Source of the DNA: Streptomyces sp. C10-9-1
GTDB lineage: Bacteria > Actinomycetota > Actinomycetes > Streptomycetales > Streptomycetaceae
Length of the DNA stretch: 64,000 nucleotides
Direction of reading: 5' to 3'
Assembly: GCF_024497955.1 (NCBI RefSeq)
Contig: NZ_JANHKP010000008.1
Coordinates: 62,001-126,000 of the forward strand
In this document: positions 35,169 through 42,749 of the stretch, piece by piece
Layout of the letters: the number at the start of each line of letters is the position of its first letter
Numbering within the stretch: position 1 is the first letter of the stretch
Notes under the pieces: model-generated
What the model was told of the DNA's origin: nothing
The model's input: only the letters and a program-made list of their open reading frames with translations
Database searches by the model: none
Made by a program: the position numbers and the translations under genes

Positions 35169-36347
35169 ATGCCTCTCCCGCTGTACCTGCTTGCCATGGC
35201 GGTTTTCGCCATGGGCACCTCGGAATTCATGCTTGCCGGCCTCCTGCCGGACATCGCCTCGGACCTCGACGTCACGGTCGGGACCGCCGGAACGCTCACG
35301 TCGGCCTTCGCGGTCGGCATGATCGTCGGTGCCCCACTCGTGGCCGCGCTTGCCCGCAACCGGCCCAGGCGCTCCACCCTTCTCGGGTTCATCCTCACTT
35401 TCGCCGCAGCTCATGCCCTGGGCGCCATGACCACGGGCTTCCCGGTCCTGTTCGCCACCCGGGTCGTCGCCGCGCTCGCGAACGCAGGGTTCCTCGCCGT
35501 CGCTCTGACGGCTGCCGCCACACTGGTCTCACCCGACAGGAAGGGACGTGCACTGGCCGTGCTGCTGTCAGGCACGACGGTGGCCACGATCGCCGGTGTC
35601 CCCGGCGGCTCGGTGCTCGGCACGTTGCTCGGCTGGCGGGCCACGTTCTGGGCTGTCGCCGCTCTCTGCCTGCCCGCGGCCCTCGGCATCCTGAAGGGAA
35701 TCCCCGCAGGGCGTGACGAGGATGAGGCGACTGGCAGGCCGGCGTTGCGAGCGGAGTTCACCCAGCTCACACGGCCGCGGTTGATCCTGGTGATGCTGCT
35801 CGGCGCGCTGGTGAACGCGGCAACCTTCGGAAGCCTCACCTTCCTCGCCCCCGTGGTGACCGACAGCGCCGGGCTGGGCGAGTTGTGGGTCTCCGTCGCC
35901 CTGGTGCTCTTCGGCGCCGGTTCCTTCGTGGGCATCACCCTCGCCGGCCGACTGTCCGACCGGCGTCCCGGTCCGGTCATCGCAGTCGGCGGCCCGCTGC
36001 TGCTCGTCGGCTGGCCGGCCCTCGCGATGCTGGCCGACGAGCCGGTCGCCCTGTTCCTCCTCGTGTTCGTACAGGGCGCGCTGTCGTTCGCGCTGGGCAG
36101 CACGCTGATCACGCGGGTCCTCTACGAGGCCACGGGAGCCCCCACCATGGCCGGCTCGTACGCGACCGCGGCGCTCAACGTGGGCGCCGCCGTCGGCCCC
36201 GTCATCGCTGCGGCGACCCTCAGCACCGAAGCCGGGGACCTCGGGCCGCTCTGGGCAAGCGGACTCCTCGTCGCGGTCGCGCTGCTCATCGCGTTCCCTC
36301 TCCTCACCACCATCACGGCCGGCCGGAGCGCCGAGGTGCTCCGGTGA
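35169..36347 (+). CDS. cmlR: Chloramphenicol efflux MFS transporter, Cmx/CmlR family
   Basis: A 392-residue, 12-helix major-facilitator protein from ATG 35169 (MPLPLYLLAMAVFAMGTSEFMLAGLLPDIA). The 392 residues match the length I recall for Streptomyces CmlR. The conserved loop AALARNRPRR, motif C-like GSVLGTLLGW and the tail ALNVGAAVGPVIAAATL are typical. It exports chloramphenicol across the membrane using the proton gradient. An in-frame ATG at 35130 is upstream but unlikely. Base composition is visibly less G+C-rich than its neighbours, and it abuts a transposase remnant, which fits lateral acquisition. Its leader suggests drug-responsive attenuation. Confidence 0.92.
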   Translation: MPLPLYLLAMAVFAMGTSEFMLAGLLPDIASDLDVTVGTAGTLTSAFAVGMIVGAPLVAALARNRPRRSTLLGFILTFAAAHALGAMTTGFPVLFATRVVAALANAGFLAVALTAAATLVSPDRKGRALAVLLSGTTVATIAGVPGGSVLGTLLGWRATFWAVAALCLPAALGILKGIPAGRDEDEATGRPALRAEFTQLTRPRLILVMLLGALVNAATFGSLTFLAPVVTDSAGLGELWVSVALVLFGAGSFVGITLAGRLSDRRPGPVIAVGGPLLLVGWPALAMLADEPVALFLLVFVQGALSFALGSTLITRVLYEATGAPTMAGSYATAALNVGAAVGPVIAAATLSTEAGDLGPLWASGLLVAVALLIAFPLLTTITAGRSAEVLR

Positions 36348-36535
36348 CACACGCGAACGCCCCTTTGGACGTTGAGGGGCGCCGAAGGCGCGCGGCGCGC
36401 TGCCGTACCCGTCCGATCGCGCACGTCACCGCCGAGGCCGGTGTCTCCCGTGGGCCTACTCGGTTGATTCGGCAACGCGGCGAGTCGCCGTGCCGGGCGT
36501 CGCGACGGGGCGAACGTTGCCTGACGGGGCACTAG
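36344..36535 (+). pseudogene. IS481-type transposase N-terminal remnant
   Basis: Starting at a GTGA overlap with the cmlR stop, the frame encodes VTHANAPLDVEGRRR...RPIAHVTAEAGVSRG. This is the familiar N-terminus of IS481-family transposases (HTH region) in Streptomyces. After about 40 residues the similarity stops and the frame ends at 36535. The DDE catalytic domain is gone. Its presence next to cmlR supports past movement of this patch. A hairpin CGCCCCT/AGGGGCG (36358-36381) lies inside it and could also terminate cmlR mRNA. Confidence 0.7.
36358..36381 (+). terminator. Hairpin after cmlR
   Basis: CGCCCCT (36358-36364) and AGGGGCG (36375-36381) form a perfect 7-bp stem with a 10-base loop just past the cmlR stop. 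It lies inside the transposase remnant and has no T-run. Confidence 0.45.
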
Positions 36536-37197
36536 TCGCCCCTGGTGCTCCAGCCGCCGCGCACGCCCGCCTCGTACTGGAGGGCCAGGCCGTCGAGCAG
36601 GGCGGTCAGGCCGGTGGCGAACGCGCCCTCGTCCACCTGCTCCTGGCGCTCCGCCAGCAGATGCGCCTGGCCGAGGTGGGGGTAGTCCGCCGGGTCGTAG
36701 GCGGCCGCGTCGTCCACGAAGCCGCGGGCGAAGGAGCCGAGGGCCGAGCCCGTGACGAAGTAGCGCATCAGGGCGCCGATGCTGGTCGCCTGGGCGGGCG
36801 GCCATCCGGCGCGGACCATCGCCCCGAAGACCGCGTCGGCGACCCGCAGGCCGGCGGGCCGCCGTCCGGGGCCCCGGGCGAGCACCGGGACGGCGTTGGG
36901 GTGGGCGCGCAGGGCGGCCCGGTAGGAGAGCGCCCAGTCGTGCAGCGCGGTGCGCCAGTCGCGGGGGTCGTCCGCGTCGAACATCGACAGGTCGATCCGG
37001 GCGCTGACCGCGTCCGCGACGGCGTCCAGGATCTCGTCCTTGTTGCGGAAGTGGTTGTACAGGGAGGGCCCGCTGACACCGAGTTCGGCCGCGATCCGGC
37101 GGGTGGAGACCGCGTCCAGGCCCTCCGCGTCCACGAGTGCGCCGGCCGTCTCGACGATCAGGTCGCGGCTGAGGAGGGGCTTGCGCGGTCGGGCCAT
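36532..37197 (-). CDS. TetR-family regulator of acyl-CoA dehydrogenase and ALDH/ADH genes (predicted)
   Basis: A 221-residue protein from ATG 37197 (MARPRKPLLSRDLIVETAGALV); ATG 37206 is also possible. The HTH is LDAVSTRRIAAELGVSGPSLYNHFRNKDEILDAV, and a TetR_C-like ligand domain follows. It is divergent from an acyl-CoA dehydrogenase, with the operator AAACTA-N7-TAGTTA between them. The same operator lies 6.6 kb upstream before an aldehyde/alcohol dehydrogenase operon. It therefore probably represses both sets and is released by an acyl-CoA or related ligand (inferred). Confidence 0.88.
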   Translation of the reverse strand: MARPRKPLLSRDLIVETAGALVDAEGLDAVSTRRIAAELGVSGPSLYNHFRNKDEILDAVADAVSARIDLSMFDADDPRDWRTALHDWALSYRAALRAHPNAVPVLARGPGRRPAGLRVADAVFGAMVRAGWPPAQATSIGALMRYFVTGSALGSFARGFVDDAAAYDPADYPHLGQAHLLAERQEQVDEGAFATGLTALLDGLALQYEAGVRGGWSTRGD

Positions 37198-37225
37198 GCG
37201 GCACATAGTAGGGCCTGCCCACAAT

Positions 37226-37244
37226 AAACTAGCGGTGGTAGTTA
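37226..37244. promoter_or_regulatory. TetR operator AAACTA-N7-TAGTTA
   Basis: An inverted repeat with 7-bp spacer between divergent tetR (28 bases) and acyl-CoA dehydrogenase (18 bases) starts. It has the same half-sites and spacing as 30622-30640. Confidence 0.75.
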
Positions 37245-37262
37245 ACGGGGGAGTGCCCGCGC

Positions 37263-38414
37263 ATGGACCTGGAGCTCAGCGAGGAGCAGGAGGCCGTCCG
37301 GCGGCTGGCCCGGGACTTCGTCGTCCGCGAGGTGGCCCCCCATGCCGCCGCGTGGGACCGGGCCGAGAGCGTCGACCGCGCCCTCGTGCGGAAGCTGGGC
37401 GCTCTGGGGTTCCTGGGGCTCACCGTCGACGAGGCGTACGGCGGCTCCGGCGGCGACCACCTCTCCTACTGCCTGGTCACCGAGGAGCTCGGACGCGGGG
37501 ACTCCTCCGTGCGCGGAATCGTCTCCGTCTCGCTCGGGCTGGTGGCCAAGACCATCGCCGCCCACGGCACCGACGCGCAGAAGCGGGCCTGGCTGCCCCG
37601 CCTGACCTCGGGCGAGGCGCTCGGCTGCTTCGGCCTCACCGAGCCCGGCACCGGCTCGGACGCGGGCAACCTGGCCACCCGCGCGGTCCGCGACGGCGAT
37701 GACTTCGTCATCGACGGCACCAAGATGTTCATCACCAACGGAACCTGGGCGGACGTGGTGCTGCTGTTCGCCCGCACCGGCGAGGCCCCCGGTCACCGGG
37801 GCGTCTCGGCCTTCCTGGTCCCGGCCGGCACCCCCGGGCTGACCCGCCGCCCGGTGCACGGGAAGCTCGGTCTGCGCGGCCAGGCGACGGCGGAACTGGT
37901 GCTCCAGGGCGTCCGCGTCCCCGCCTCGGCGATGCTCGGGCCCGCGGGCAAGGGGTTCGCCGTCGCGATGTCGGCCCTGGCCAAGGGGCGGATGTCGGTC
38001 GCCGCCGGGTGCGTCGGCATCGCGCAGGCCGCGCTGGACGCCGCGGTCGGCTATGCCGGGGAGCGCGAGCAGTTCGGCCGCTCCATCGCCCACCACCAGC
38101 TGGTCCAGGAACTGCTCAGCGACATCGCCGTCGACGTGGACGCGGCCCGGCTGCTCACCTGGCGGGTGGCCGACCTCGTCGACCGGGGCCGGGAGTTCGC
38201 CACCGCCGCCTCCACCGCGAAGCTGTTCGCCTCCGAGGCGGCGGTGCGCGCCGCCGGCAACGCCCTCCAGGTCTTCGGCGGCTACGGCTACATCGACGAG
38301 TACCCCGTCGGCAAGCTGCTGCGCGACGCGCGGGTGATGACCCTGTACGAGGGCACCAGCCAGATCCAGAAGCTGATCATCGGCCGGGCGCTGACCGGGG
38401 TGTCCGCCTTCTGA
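37263..38414 (+). CDS. Acyl-CoA dehydrogenase
   Basis: A 383-residue flavoenzyme. Family signatures are CFGLTEPGTGSDAGNLATRA and the catalytic base Glu in LYEGTSQIQKLIIGRAL; the N-terminal helical domain starts MDLELSEEQEAVRRLARDF. It introduces the alpha-beta double bond in an acyl-CoA and passes electrons to ETF. Length and motifs fit the short/branched-chain class, but chain length is not determinable. It is controlled by the divergent TetR through the operator immediately upstream. Confidence 0.95.
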   Translation: MDLELSEEQEAVRRLARDFVVREVAPHAAAWDRAESVDRALVRKLGALGFLGLTVDEAYGGSGGDHLSYCLVTEELGRGDSSVRGIVSVSLGLVAKTIAAHGTDAQKRAWLPRLTSGEALGCFGLTEPGTGSDAGNLATRAVRDGDDFVIDGTKMFITNGTWADVVLLFARTGEAPGHRGVSAFLVPAGTPGLTRRPVHGKLGLRGQATAELVLQGVRVPASAMLGPAGKGFAVAMSALAKGRMSVAAGCVGIAQAALDAAVGYAGEREQFGRSIAHHQLVQELLSDIAVDVDAARLLTWRVADLVDRGREFATAASTAKLFASEAAVRAAGNALQVFGGYGYIDEYPVGKLLRDARVMTLYEGTSQIQKLIIGRALTGVSAF

Positions 38415-38497
38415 GGGGCGCTGCGGACCCGCGGGCGTGCCCCCGGGCCCGCGGCGGGCGCCCGGAGTGAGTACCCGGAGTGAGTACCCGCGCCCAT

Positions 38498-38511
38498 GTG
38501 GCACGTGCCAC
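38498..38511. promoter_or_regulatory. Perfect 14-bp palindrome GTGGCACGTGCCAC
   Basis: It lies 19 bases before the YiaA-like start and is preceded by a tandem CCGGAGTGAGTAC duplication (38461-38488). It is a probable operator with a CACGTG core. Confidence 0.6.
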
Positions 38512-38530
38512 CACCCCGGATGCTGGGGCC

Positions 38531-38818
38531 ATGAGTGAGACACCGGTCAAGCAGCAGAACACCGCGGCCTACTACGGTCAGGCCGTCCTCTCCTTCGCGA
38601 TCGCCCTGGGAGCCGTGGTCCTCGGGCTCTACCACATGGAGGCGGACGCCTGGGTGCGGGCCTTCCTCGGGATCGCCGTCCTCTACCTGACCACCTCCGC
38701 CTTCACCCTCGCCAAGGTCGTCCGCGACCGGCAGGAGGCCGGGCAGATCGTCAGCCGGGTCGACCAGGCGCGCCTGGAGAAGCTGCTCGCCGAGCACGAC
38801 CCCTTCCAGAAGCTCTGA
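38531..38818 (+). CDS. YiaA/YiaB-type two-helix inner-membrane protein
   Basis: A 95-residue protein with two transmembrane helices (about 20-38 and 46-66; AVLSFAIALGAVVLGLY and AFLGIAVLYLTTSAFTLAKVV), matching the YiaA/YiaB family. The C-terminal helix is charged and cytoplasmic (QARLEKLLAEHDPFQKL). ATG 38531 is preferred over the frame start at 38480, which overlaps the palindrome. Role unknown. It is followed by a TetR gene on the same strand. Confidence 0.82.
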   Translation: MSETPVKQQNTAAYYGQAVLSFAIALGAVVLGLYHMEADAWVRAFLGIAVLYLTTSAFTLAKVVRDRQEAGQIVSRVDQARLEKLLAEHDPFQKL

Positions 38819-38828
38819 CGCGTCCGGC

Positions 38829-38842
38829 TAAGCGGCCGCTCA
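38829..38842. promoter_or_regulatory. Operator TAAGCGGCCGCTCA
   Basis: It lies 45 bases before the TetR start at 38888 and matches TAAGCGCTTGCTCA upstream of maoC (40052-40065). The common form is TAAGCG, two variable bases, then NGCTCA. Confidence 0.7.
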
Positions 38843-38887
38843 TCCCCGGGGTATGGTGTTCGTCCTGTGCCAGGGAAGGGGCGAGCG

Positions 38888-39565
38888 ATGACAGCGGCGG
38901 ACCAGTGGGCGGGCGGCGACATGCCCTGCGGCGCGCCCGACGACGAGAAGCCGTGGGACGAGGTCACCCCCGAGGCGGCCCGCAAGCTCCTGGTCGCCGC
39001 GGTCGAGGCCTTCGCCGAGCGCGGCTACCACGCCACGACCACCCGCGACATCGCGAGCCGGGCGGGCATGAGCCCCGCGGCCCTGTACATCCACTACAAG
39101 ACCAAGGAGGAGCTGCTCCACCGGATCAGCCGGATCGGCCACGACAAGGCGCTGGAGATCCTCTCGCGGTCGTACCGCAAGGACGGCACCCCGAGCGAGC
39201 GGCTCGCCGACGCCGTGCGCTCCTTCGTCCGCTGGCACGCGGGGCGCCATGCGACCGCCCGGGTGGTGCAGTACGAGCTGGACGCCCTGAGCGACGCCCA
39301 CCGGGCGGAGATCATCGAGCTGCGCCGCGAGACGGACGCCGTGGTGCGAAGGATCCTCGACGAGGGCGTGGCCGCGGGCGAGTTCGAGGTCCCGGACGTC
39401 CCCGGCACCACGGTGGCCGTGCTCTCGCTCTGCATCGACGTGGCCCGCTGGTTCAACACCCAGGGGCGCCGCACGCCCGACGAGGTCGGCGCGTTCTACG
39501 CCGACCTCGTGCTGCGGATGGTGGGGGCCCGGCCCGCGGGCCCGGGGCCGGATCAGAAGAAGTAG
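38888..39565 (+). CDS. TetR-family regulator, linked to maoC
   Basis: A 225-residue protein from ATG 38888 with GGGG upstream; GTG 38867 is an alternative. The HTH is YHATTTRDIASRAGMSPAALYIHYKTKEELLHRI, and a large ligand domain follows. Its 3' end overlaps the convergent maoC by 13 bases. Matching operators before this gene and before maoC indicate autorepression and control of the hydratase. An acyl-CoA ligand is likely for this family branch but is inferred. Confidence 0.88.
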   Translation: MTAADQWAGGDMPCGAPDDEKPWDEVTPEAARKLLVAAVEAFAERGYHATTTRDIASRAGMSPAALYIHYKTKEELLHRISRIGHDKALEILSRSYRKDGTPSERLADAVRSFVRWHAGRHATARVVQYELDALSDAHRAEIIELRRETDAVVRRILDEGVAAGEFEVPDVPGTTVAVLSLCIDVARWFNTQGRRTPDEVGAFYADLVLRMVGARPAGPGPDQKK

Positions 39566-40014
39566 CGGGAGACCGCCTCCGCCACGCACACGGGCTTGTC
39601 GCCGCCCTCCCGCTCCACGGTGACCCGCGCGGTCACCTGCACCCCGCCGCCCGCCTCCTCGACCCCGGTGAGCACGGCGGTGGCGCGGACCCGGGAGCCC
39701 GCGGGGACGGGGGCGGGGAAGCGGACCTTGTCGGAGCCGTAGTTGAGGCCCATGCGCACGCCCTCGACGCGCAGCACCTGGGGGACGAGCACGGGCAGCA
39801 GCGAGAGCGTCAGGTAGCCGTGGGCGATGGTGGTCCCGAACGGGCCGCCCGCCGCGCGCTCGGGGTCCACATGGATCCACTGGTGGTCGCCGGTCGCCTC
39901 GGCGAACAGGTCGATCCGCTTCTGGTCGACCTCCAGCCAGTCGCTGTACCCGAGCTGCTCGCCGACTCCGGCGCGCAGTTCCCCGGGGGAGGTGAAGATC
40001 CTGGGCTCCGCCAT
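39553..40014 (-). CDS. MaoC-like (R)-specific enoyl-CoA hydratase
   Basis: A 153-residue hot-dog-fold hydratase. The catalytic motif is FAEATGDHQWIHVDPERAAGGPFGTTIAHGYLTLSLLP (Asp and His of the R-hydratase active site). It hydrates trans-2-enoyl-CoA to (R)-3-hydroxyacyl-CoA. Its operator TAAGCGCTTGCTCA lies 37 bases upstream. It fits with the acyl-CoA dehydrogenases nearby as part of a fatty or branched acyl-CoA degradation set. Confidence 0.92.
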   Translation of the reverse strand: MAEPRIFTSPGELRAGVGEQLGYSDWLEVDQKRIDLFAEATGDHQWIHVDPERAAGGPFGTTIAHGYLTLSLLPVLVPQVLRVEGVRMGLNYGSDKVRFPAPVPAGSRVRATAVLTGVEEAGGGVQVTARVTVEREGGDKPVCVAEAVSRYFF

Positions 40015-40051
40015 GTCGCTGGTCCCTGCCTCTCGTGTCCCGTCCCGTGTC

Positions 40052-40065
40052 TAAGCGCTTGCTCA
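40052..40065. promoter_or_regulatory. Operator TAAGCGCTTGCTCA upstream of maoC
   Basis: Same motif as 38829-38842, positioned 37 bases before the maoC start on the minus strand and 61 bases before soxR on the plus strand. Confidence 0.7.
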
Positions 40066-40126
40066 GCATGCTGGTGGGCGGGACGTCCTGTCAACGGACC
40101 GCCCGGTGCGGCGTAGGCTCCGGGGA

Positions 40127-40600
40127 GTGCCCAAGATTCCCGAGAAGGTCCACGAACTCACCGTCGGCCAGGTCTCCGCGCGCAGCGGGGCGGCCGTCTC
40201 CGCGCTCCACTTCTACGAGGCCAAGGGCCTGATCCGCAGTCGGCGCACGAGCGGGAACCAGCGCCGCTTCACCCGGGACACCCTGCGGCGGGTCGCCTTC
40301 ATCCGGGCCGCCCAACGGGTGGGCATCCCGCTGGCCACGATCCGCGAGGCACTGGCCGAACTCCCCGAGGAGCGGACGCCGGACCGCGAGGACTGGGCGC
40401 GCCTGTCGGCCGCCTGGCGCAGCGAGCTCGACGCGCGGATCAAGCAGCTGGGGCGCCTGCGCGACCACCTCACCGACTGCATCGGCTGCGGCTGCCTCTC
40501 GCTGGAGAACTGCGTGCTCTCCAACCCCGACGACGTCTTCGGCGAGCGGCTCACCGGCTCCCGGCTGCTGCCGGAGCAGGAGCGGGGCGGCGAGGGCTGA
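40127..40600 (+). CDS. soxR: Redox-sensing MerR regulator SoxR
   Basis: A 157-residue protein from GTG 40127. A MerR HTH (LTVGQVSARSGAAVSALHFYEAKGLIRSRRTSGNQRRF), a dimerisation helix and the [2Fe-2S] site C118-x2-C121-x-C123-x5-C129 identify SoxR. In Streptomyces SoxR senses redox-active metabolites and activates oxidoreductase and efflux genes rather than soxS. A TAGGCT box (40114-40119) ends seven bases before the GTG, so the mRNA is probably leaderless. An in-frame ATG at 40106 would lie upstream of that box and is rejected. Confidence 0.95.
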   Translation: MPKIPEKVHELTVGQVSARSGAAVSALHFYEAKGLIRSRRTSGNQRRFTRDTLRRVAFIRAAQRVGIPLATIREALAELPEERTPDREDWARLSAAWRSELDARIKQLGRLRDHLTDCIGCGCLSLENCVLSNPDDVFGERLTGSRLLPEQERGGEG

Positions 40601-40641
40601 CACGGTGCACGCGGACCGGTGCCGGTGCCGCGCTCTGGCTG

Positions 40642-41253
40642 TCAGGCCACCGGGGCCAGCCGGTGCCGGGCCGCACGCCGGGCCGCGGTGACGGCCTCCG
40701 GGGTCAGGGCCGGCGGGGGCACCAGGATGCCGCAGTCCCGGCACAGCGGCCCCGACCAGGGAGCCTGCCGCAGGTCCTGCCGCCACTCCAGCCGGGAGCC
40801 GAGGCAGACCGGGCAGGTCCGGCCCGGTCCCCGCTCCAGGGCGCCGATGAGCCGGCGCAGCACCTCGGCGAGCGGCTGCGGGGGGTGTGCCGCGGGGCTG
40901 GGGCAGCGCGCGACGCCATGGCCGCCCCAGGTGCGGCGGTGCCAGTCGTCGACGTGGCCGGGGCGCCGCAGCCCCGCGGACTTCTCCTGTTTTCGGCGGT
41001 CCGCGAAGCCCTCCTCGTACGCGAGCCAGACGGCCCGTGCCTCCTCCAGCTCCTCCAGCGCGGCCACCAGACGCACCGGATCGGGGGAGCGGTCCTCGGG
41101 GCCGATGCCGTGCCGGGCGCACAGGTGCGCCCAGGTCGCCCGGTGACCGTAGGGCGCGAAGCGCTCCAGGCACTTGCGCAGCGAGTACCGCCGCAGCGCC
41201 AGGTCGCACCGCGGATCACGCACCTGTCTGGCAAGACTCCGGAATCCGGCCAT
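40642..41253 (-). CDS. Uncharacterised protein with zinc-finger-like CxxC pairs
   Basis: A 203-residue protein from ATG 41253, with GGAGGTGG upstream; the longer frame to 41490 is spacer. It starts MAGFRSLARQVRDPRCDLALRRYSLRKCLERFAPYGHR. The C-terminal third has CPVC (in GRTCPVCLGSRLEWRQ) and CRDC (in PLCRDCGILVPP), likely a C4 zinc site. It is basic and soluble. I do not recognise the family. It is convergent with soxR. A role in nucleic-acid binding is possible from the zinc ribbon but unproven. Confidence 0.75.
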   Translation of the reverse strand: MAGFRSLARQVRDPRCDLALRRYSLRKCLERFAPYGHRATWAHLCARHGIGPEDRSPDPVRLVAALEELEEARAVWLAYEEGFADRRKQEKSAGLRRPGHVDDWHRRTWGGHGVARCPSPAAHPPQPLAEVLRRLIGALERGPGRTCPVCLGSRLEWRQDLRQAPWSGPLCRDCGILVPPPALTPEAVTAARRAARHRLAPVA

Positions 41254-41368
41254 CGTGTCGCCACCTCCGTCGCTCGTGGATCGGCGTTGAAGAATGGACG
41301 TAGCAGTGCCCGTTCCGGCTCCATCCAAAAGGCGGGGGTGGCGTTTCGTCCGGATCCCGTCGGCCCCC

Positions 41369-42679
41369 TCAGTCGCCCACGCGGCCCGCTGCCAGCACCA
41401 GCCTGGCCAGTTCCTCGTGGCAGATGTCGCTGTGCGCGCCCGCGGGCGGACCGCCTCGGCGCACCACCCGGGCCGCGTCCACGCTGACACAGCCCCGGCG
41501 CGGCAGGGGTCCCCGGAGCGCCTGGTCCAGGGACACCCGTACCGCCCCCGGCACGGCCCGGATCCCGTCGTGGCCCATCGCCCACCACCGCGGGTCCGTG
41601 CCCGCCGCGGACGGCGGCTCGCCCGCGAGGCCGGAAGCGAGCGGGTAGAACACGCCGAGGGCGCTGTCGTGGCGTGAGAAGCAGGCCACGACCGGTCCGT
41701 CCACCCGCTCCTGGACCGATGCCAGGACTCCGGGGCTGTGCGGGGCGTGCGGCAGTCCGTCGGCGAAGGCGTAGTGCGAGAAGGCGCCCTGGAGGAGGGT
41801 CACGGACCCGACGTTCTCCGCACCCTCCGGCAGCCCCCGCAGCGCGAAGGCCACCAGCCGGGCCCCGTGGCTGTGGCCCACCAGATGCACCCGCACCCCC
41901 GGCGCCGACCGGGCCAGCCGCCCCAGCAGCGGCCCGAGCCCCAGCTCCCCGACGGCACCGGCCCGGCGCTTCACGGCGTAGTACGTGGTCTGCCGCAGCA
42001 GCTCCTTGGCGCCCCGCCACACGGGTGCGAGCCCGCCCCGGGCCGTGCGGGGCGCGGTGTCCGGGCGCACGGGGCCCGCGCCGTCGGCCGACTCCTCCAG
42101 CGCCGCCGCCAGCCTCTCGCACAGTTCGATCGGCTCCTCGAAGAACAGGGCGGGCGGGCCCTGCTCCTCGTGCGGGAGGTCCTCGGCGAAGGGCGACTCC
42201 AGGCTCCCGGTCGGCGCCGCCGCCAACTGCCGTGCCAGGCGGCCGAACTCGCCGACCGCCGCGCGGCTCTCGGGCCGCTCGTCCAGCAGCGCGGCGAGCC
42301 GCCGCACGGTGGCGTGGTGCCCCGGGTGCAGCGACGCCAGCACCTCCCGGGTCGAGGGGTCCAGGCCGGGGCCCGCAGGCTGCGCCCCCGGGGCGGGCGG
42401 TGCCACGTCGGGTATCGGTTCGTCCCCGAAGCGCATCGCGGGCCACCGGACCCCGGCGTAGGCCAGCCGGGCCCCCGGCGCCTGCGCGGCCGACTTGGGG
42501 AAGGGCGCGAGGAAGGCCGCGGTCAGGGCGCGCGCGACCGCGGGGGAGTTCTGCCAGCCGTGGGCGAGGACCACCAGGTCGGTGGTGTCCTCCGGGACCG
42601 GCTCCGGTCCCGGGCCCAGCACGTCGCCGTCCGCGTCGAACACGATCTCCCGGTACGGCTGCACACCCACCCCGGTCAT
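41369..42679 (-). CDS. Alpha/beta-hydrolase-like protein of unknown role
   Basis: A 436-residue protein from ATG 42679, with GGGGAGGG upstream. The N-terminal LVVLAHGWQNSP resembles an oxyanion loop, and GHSHGARL with Ser270 is a nucleophile elbow. Between them lies a ~200-residue Ala/Pro-rich helical insert. No signal peptide is seen. Similar Streptomyces proteins are often loosely labelled as kinases or hydrolases; only the hydrolase signature is visible here. It is downstream of the erythromycin esterase remnant on the same strand. Confidence 0.78.
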   Translation of the reverse strand: MTGVGVQPYREIVFDADGDVLGPGPEPVPEDTTDLVVLAHGWQNSPAVARALTAAFLAPFPKSAAQAPGARLAYAGVRWPAMRFGDEPIPDVAPPAPGAQPAGPGLDPSTREVLASLHPGHHATVRRLAALLDERPESRAAVGEFGRLARQLAAAPTGSLESPFAEDLPHEEQGPPALFFEEPIELCERLAAALEESADGAGPVRPDTAPRTARGGLAPVWRGAKELLRQTTYYAVKRRAGAVGELGLGPLLGRLARSAPGVRVHLVGHSHGARLVAFALRGLPEGAENVGSVTLLQGAFSHYAFADGLPHAPHSPGVLASVQERVDGPVVACFSRHDSALGVFYPLASGLAGEPPSAAGTDPRWWAMGHDGIRAVPGAVRVSLDQALRGPLPRRGCVSVDAARVVRRGGPPAGAHSDICHEELARLVLAAGRVGD

Positions 42680-42749
42680 GGCAGACCCTCCCCTCGCCCT
42701 GGTCCCAGCATCCTGCGCAAGAGGGGAAACGGCCATACCTCGGAACCGG

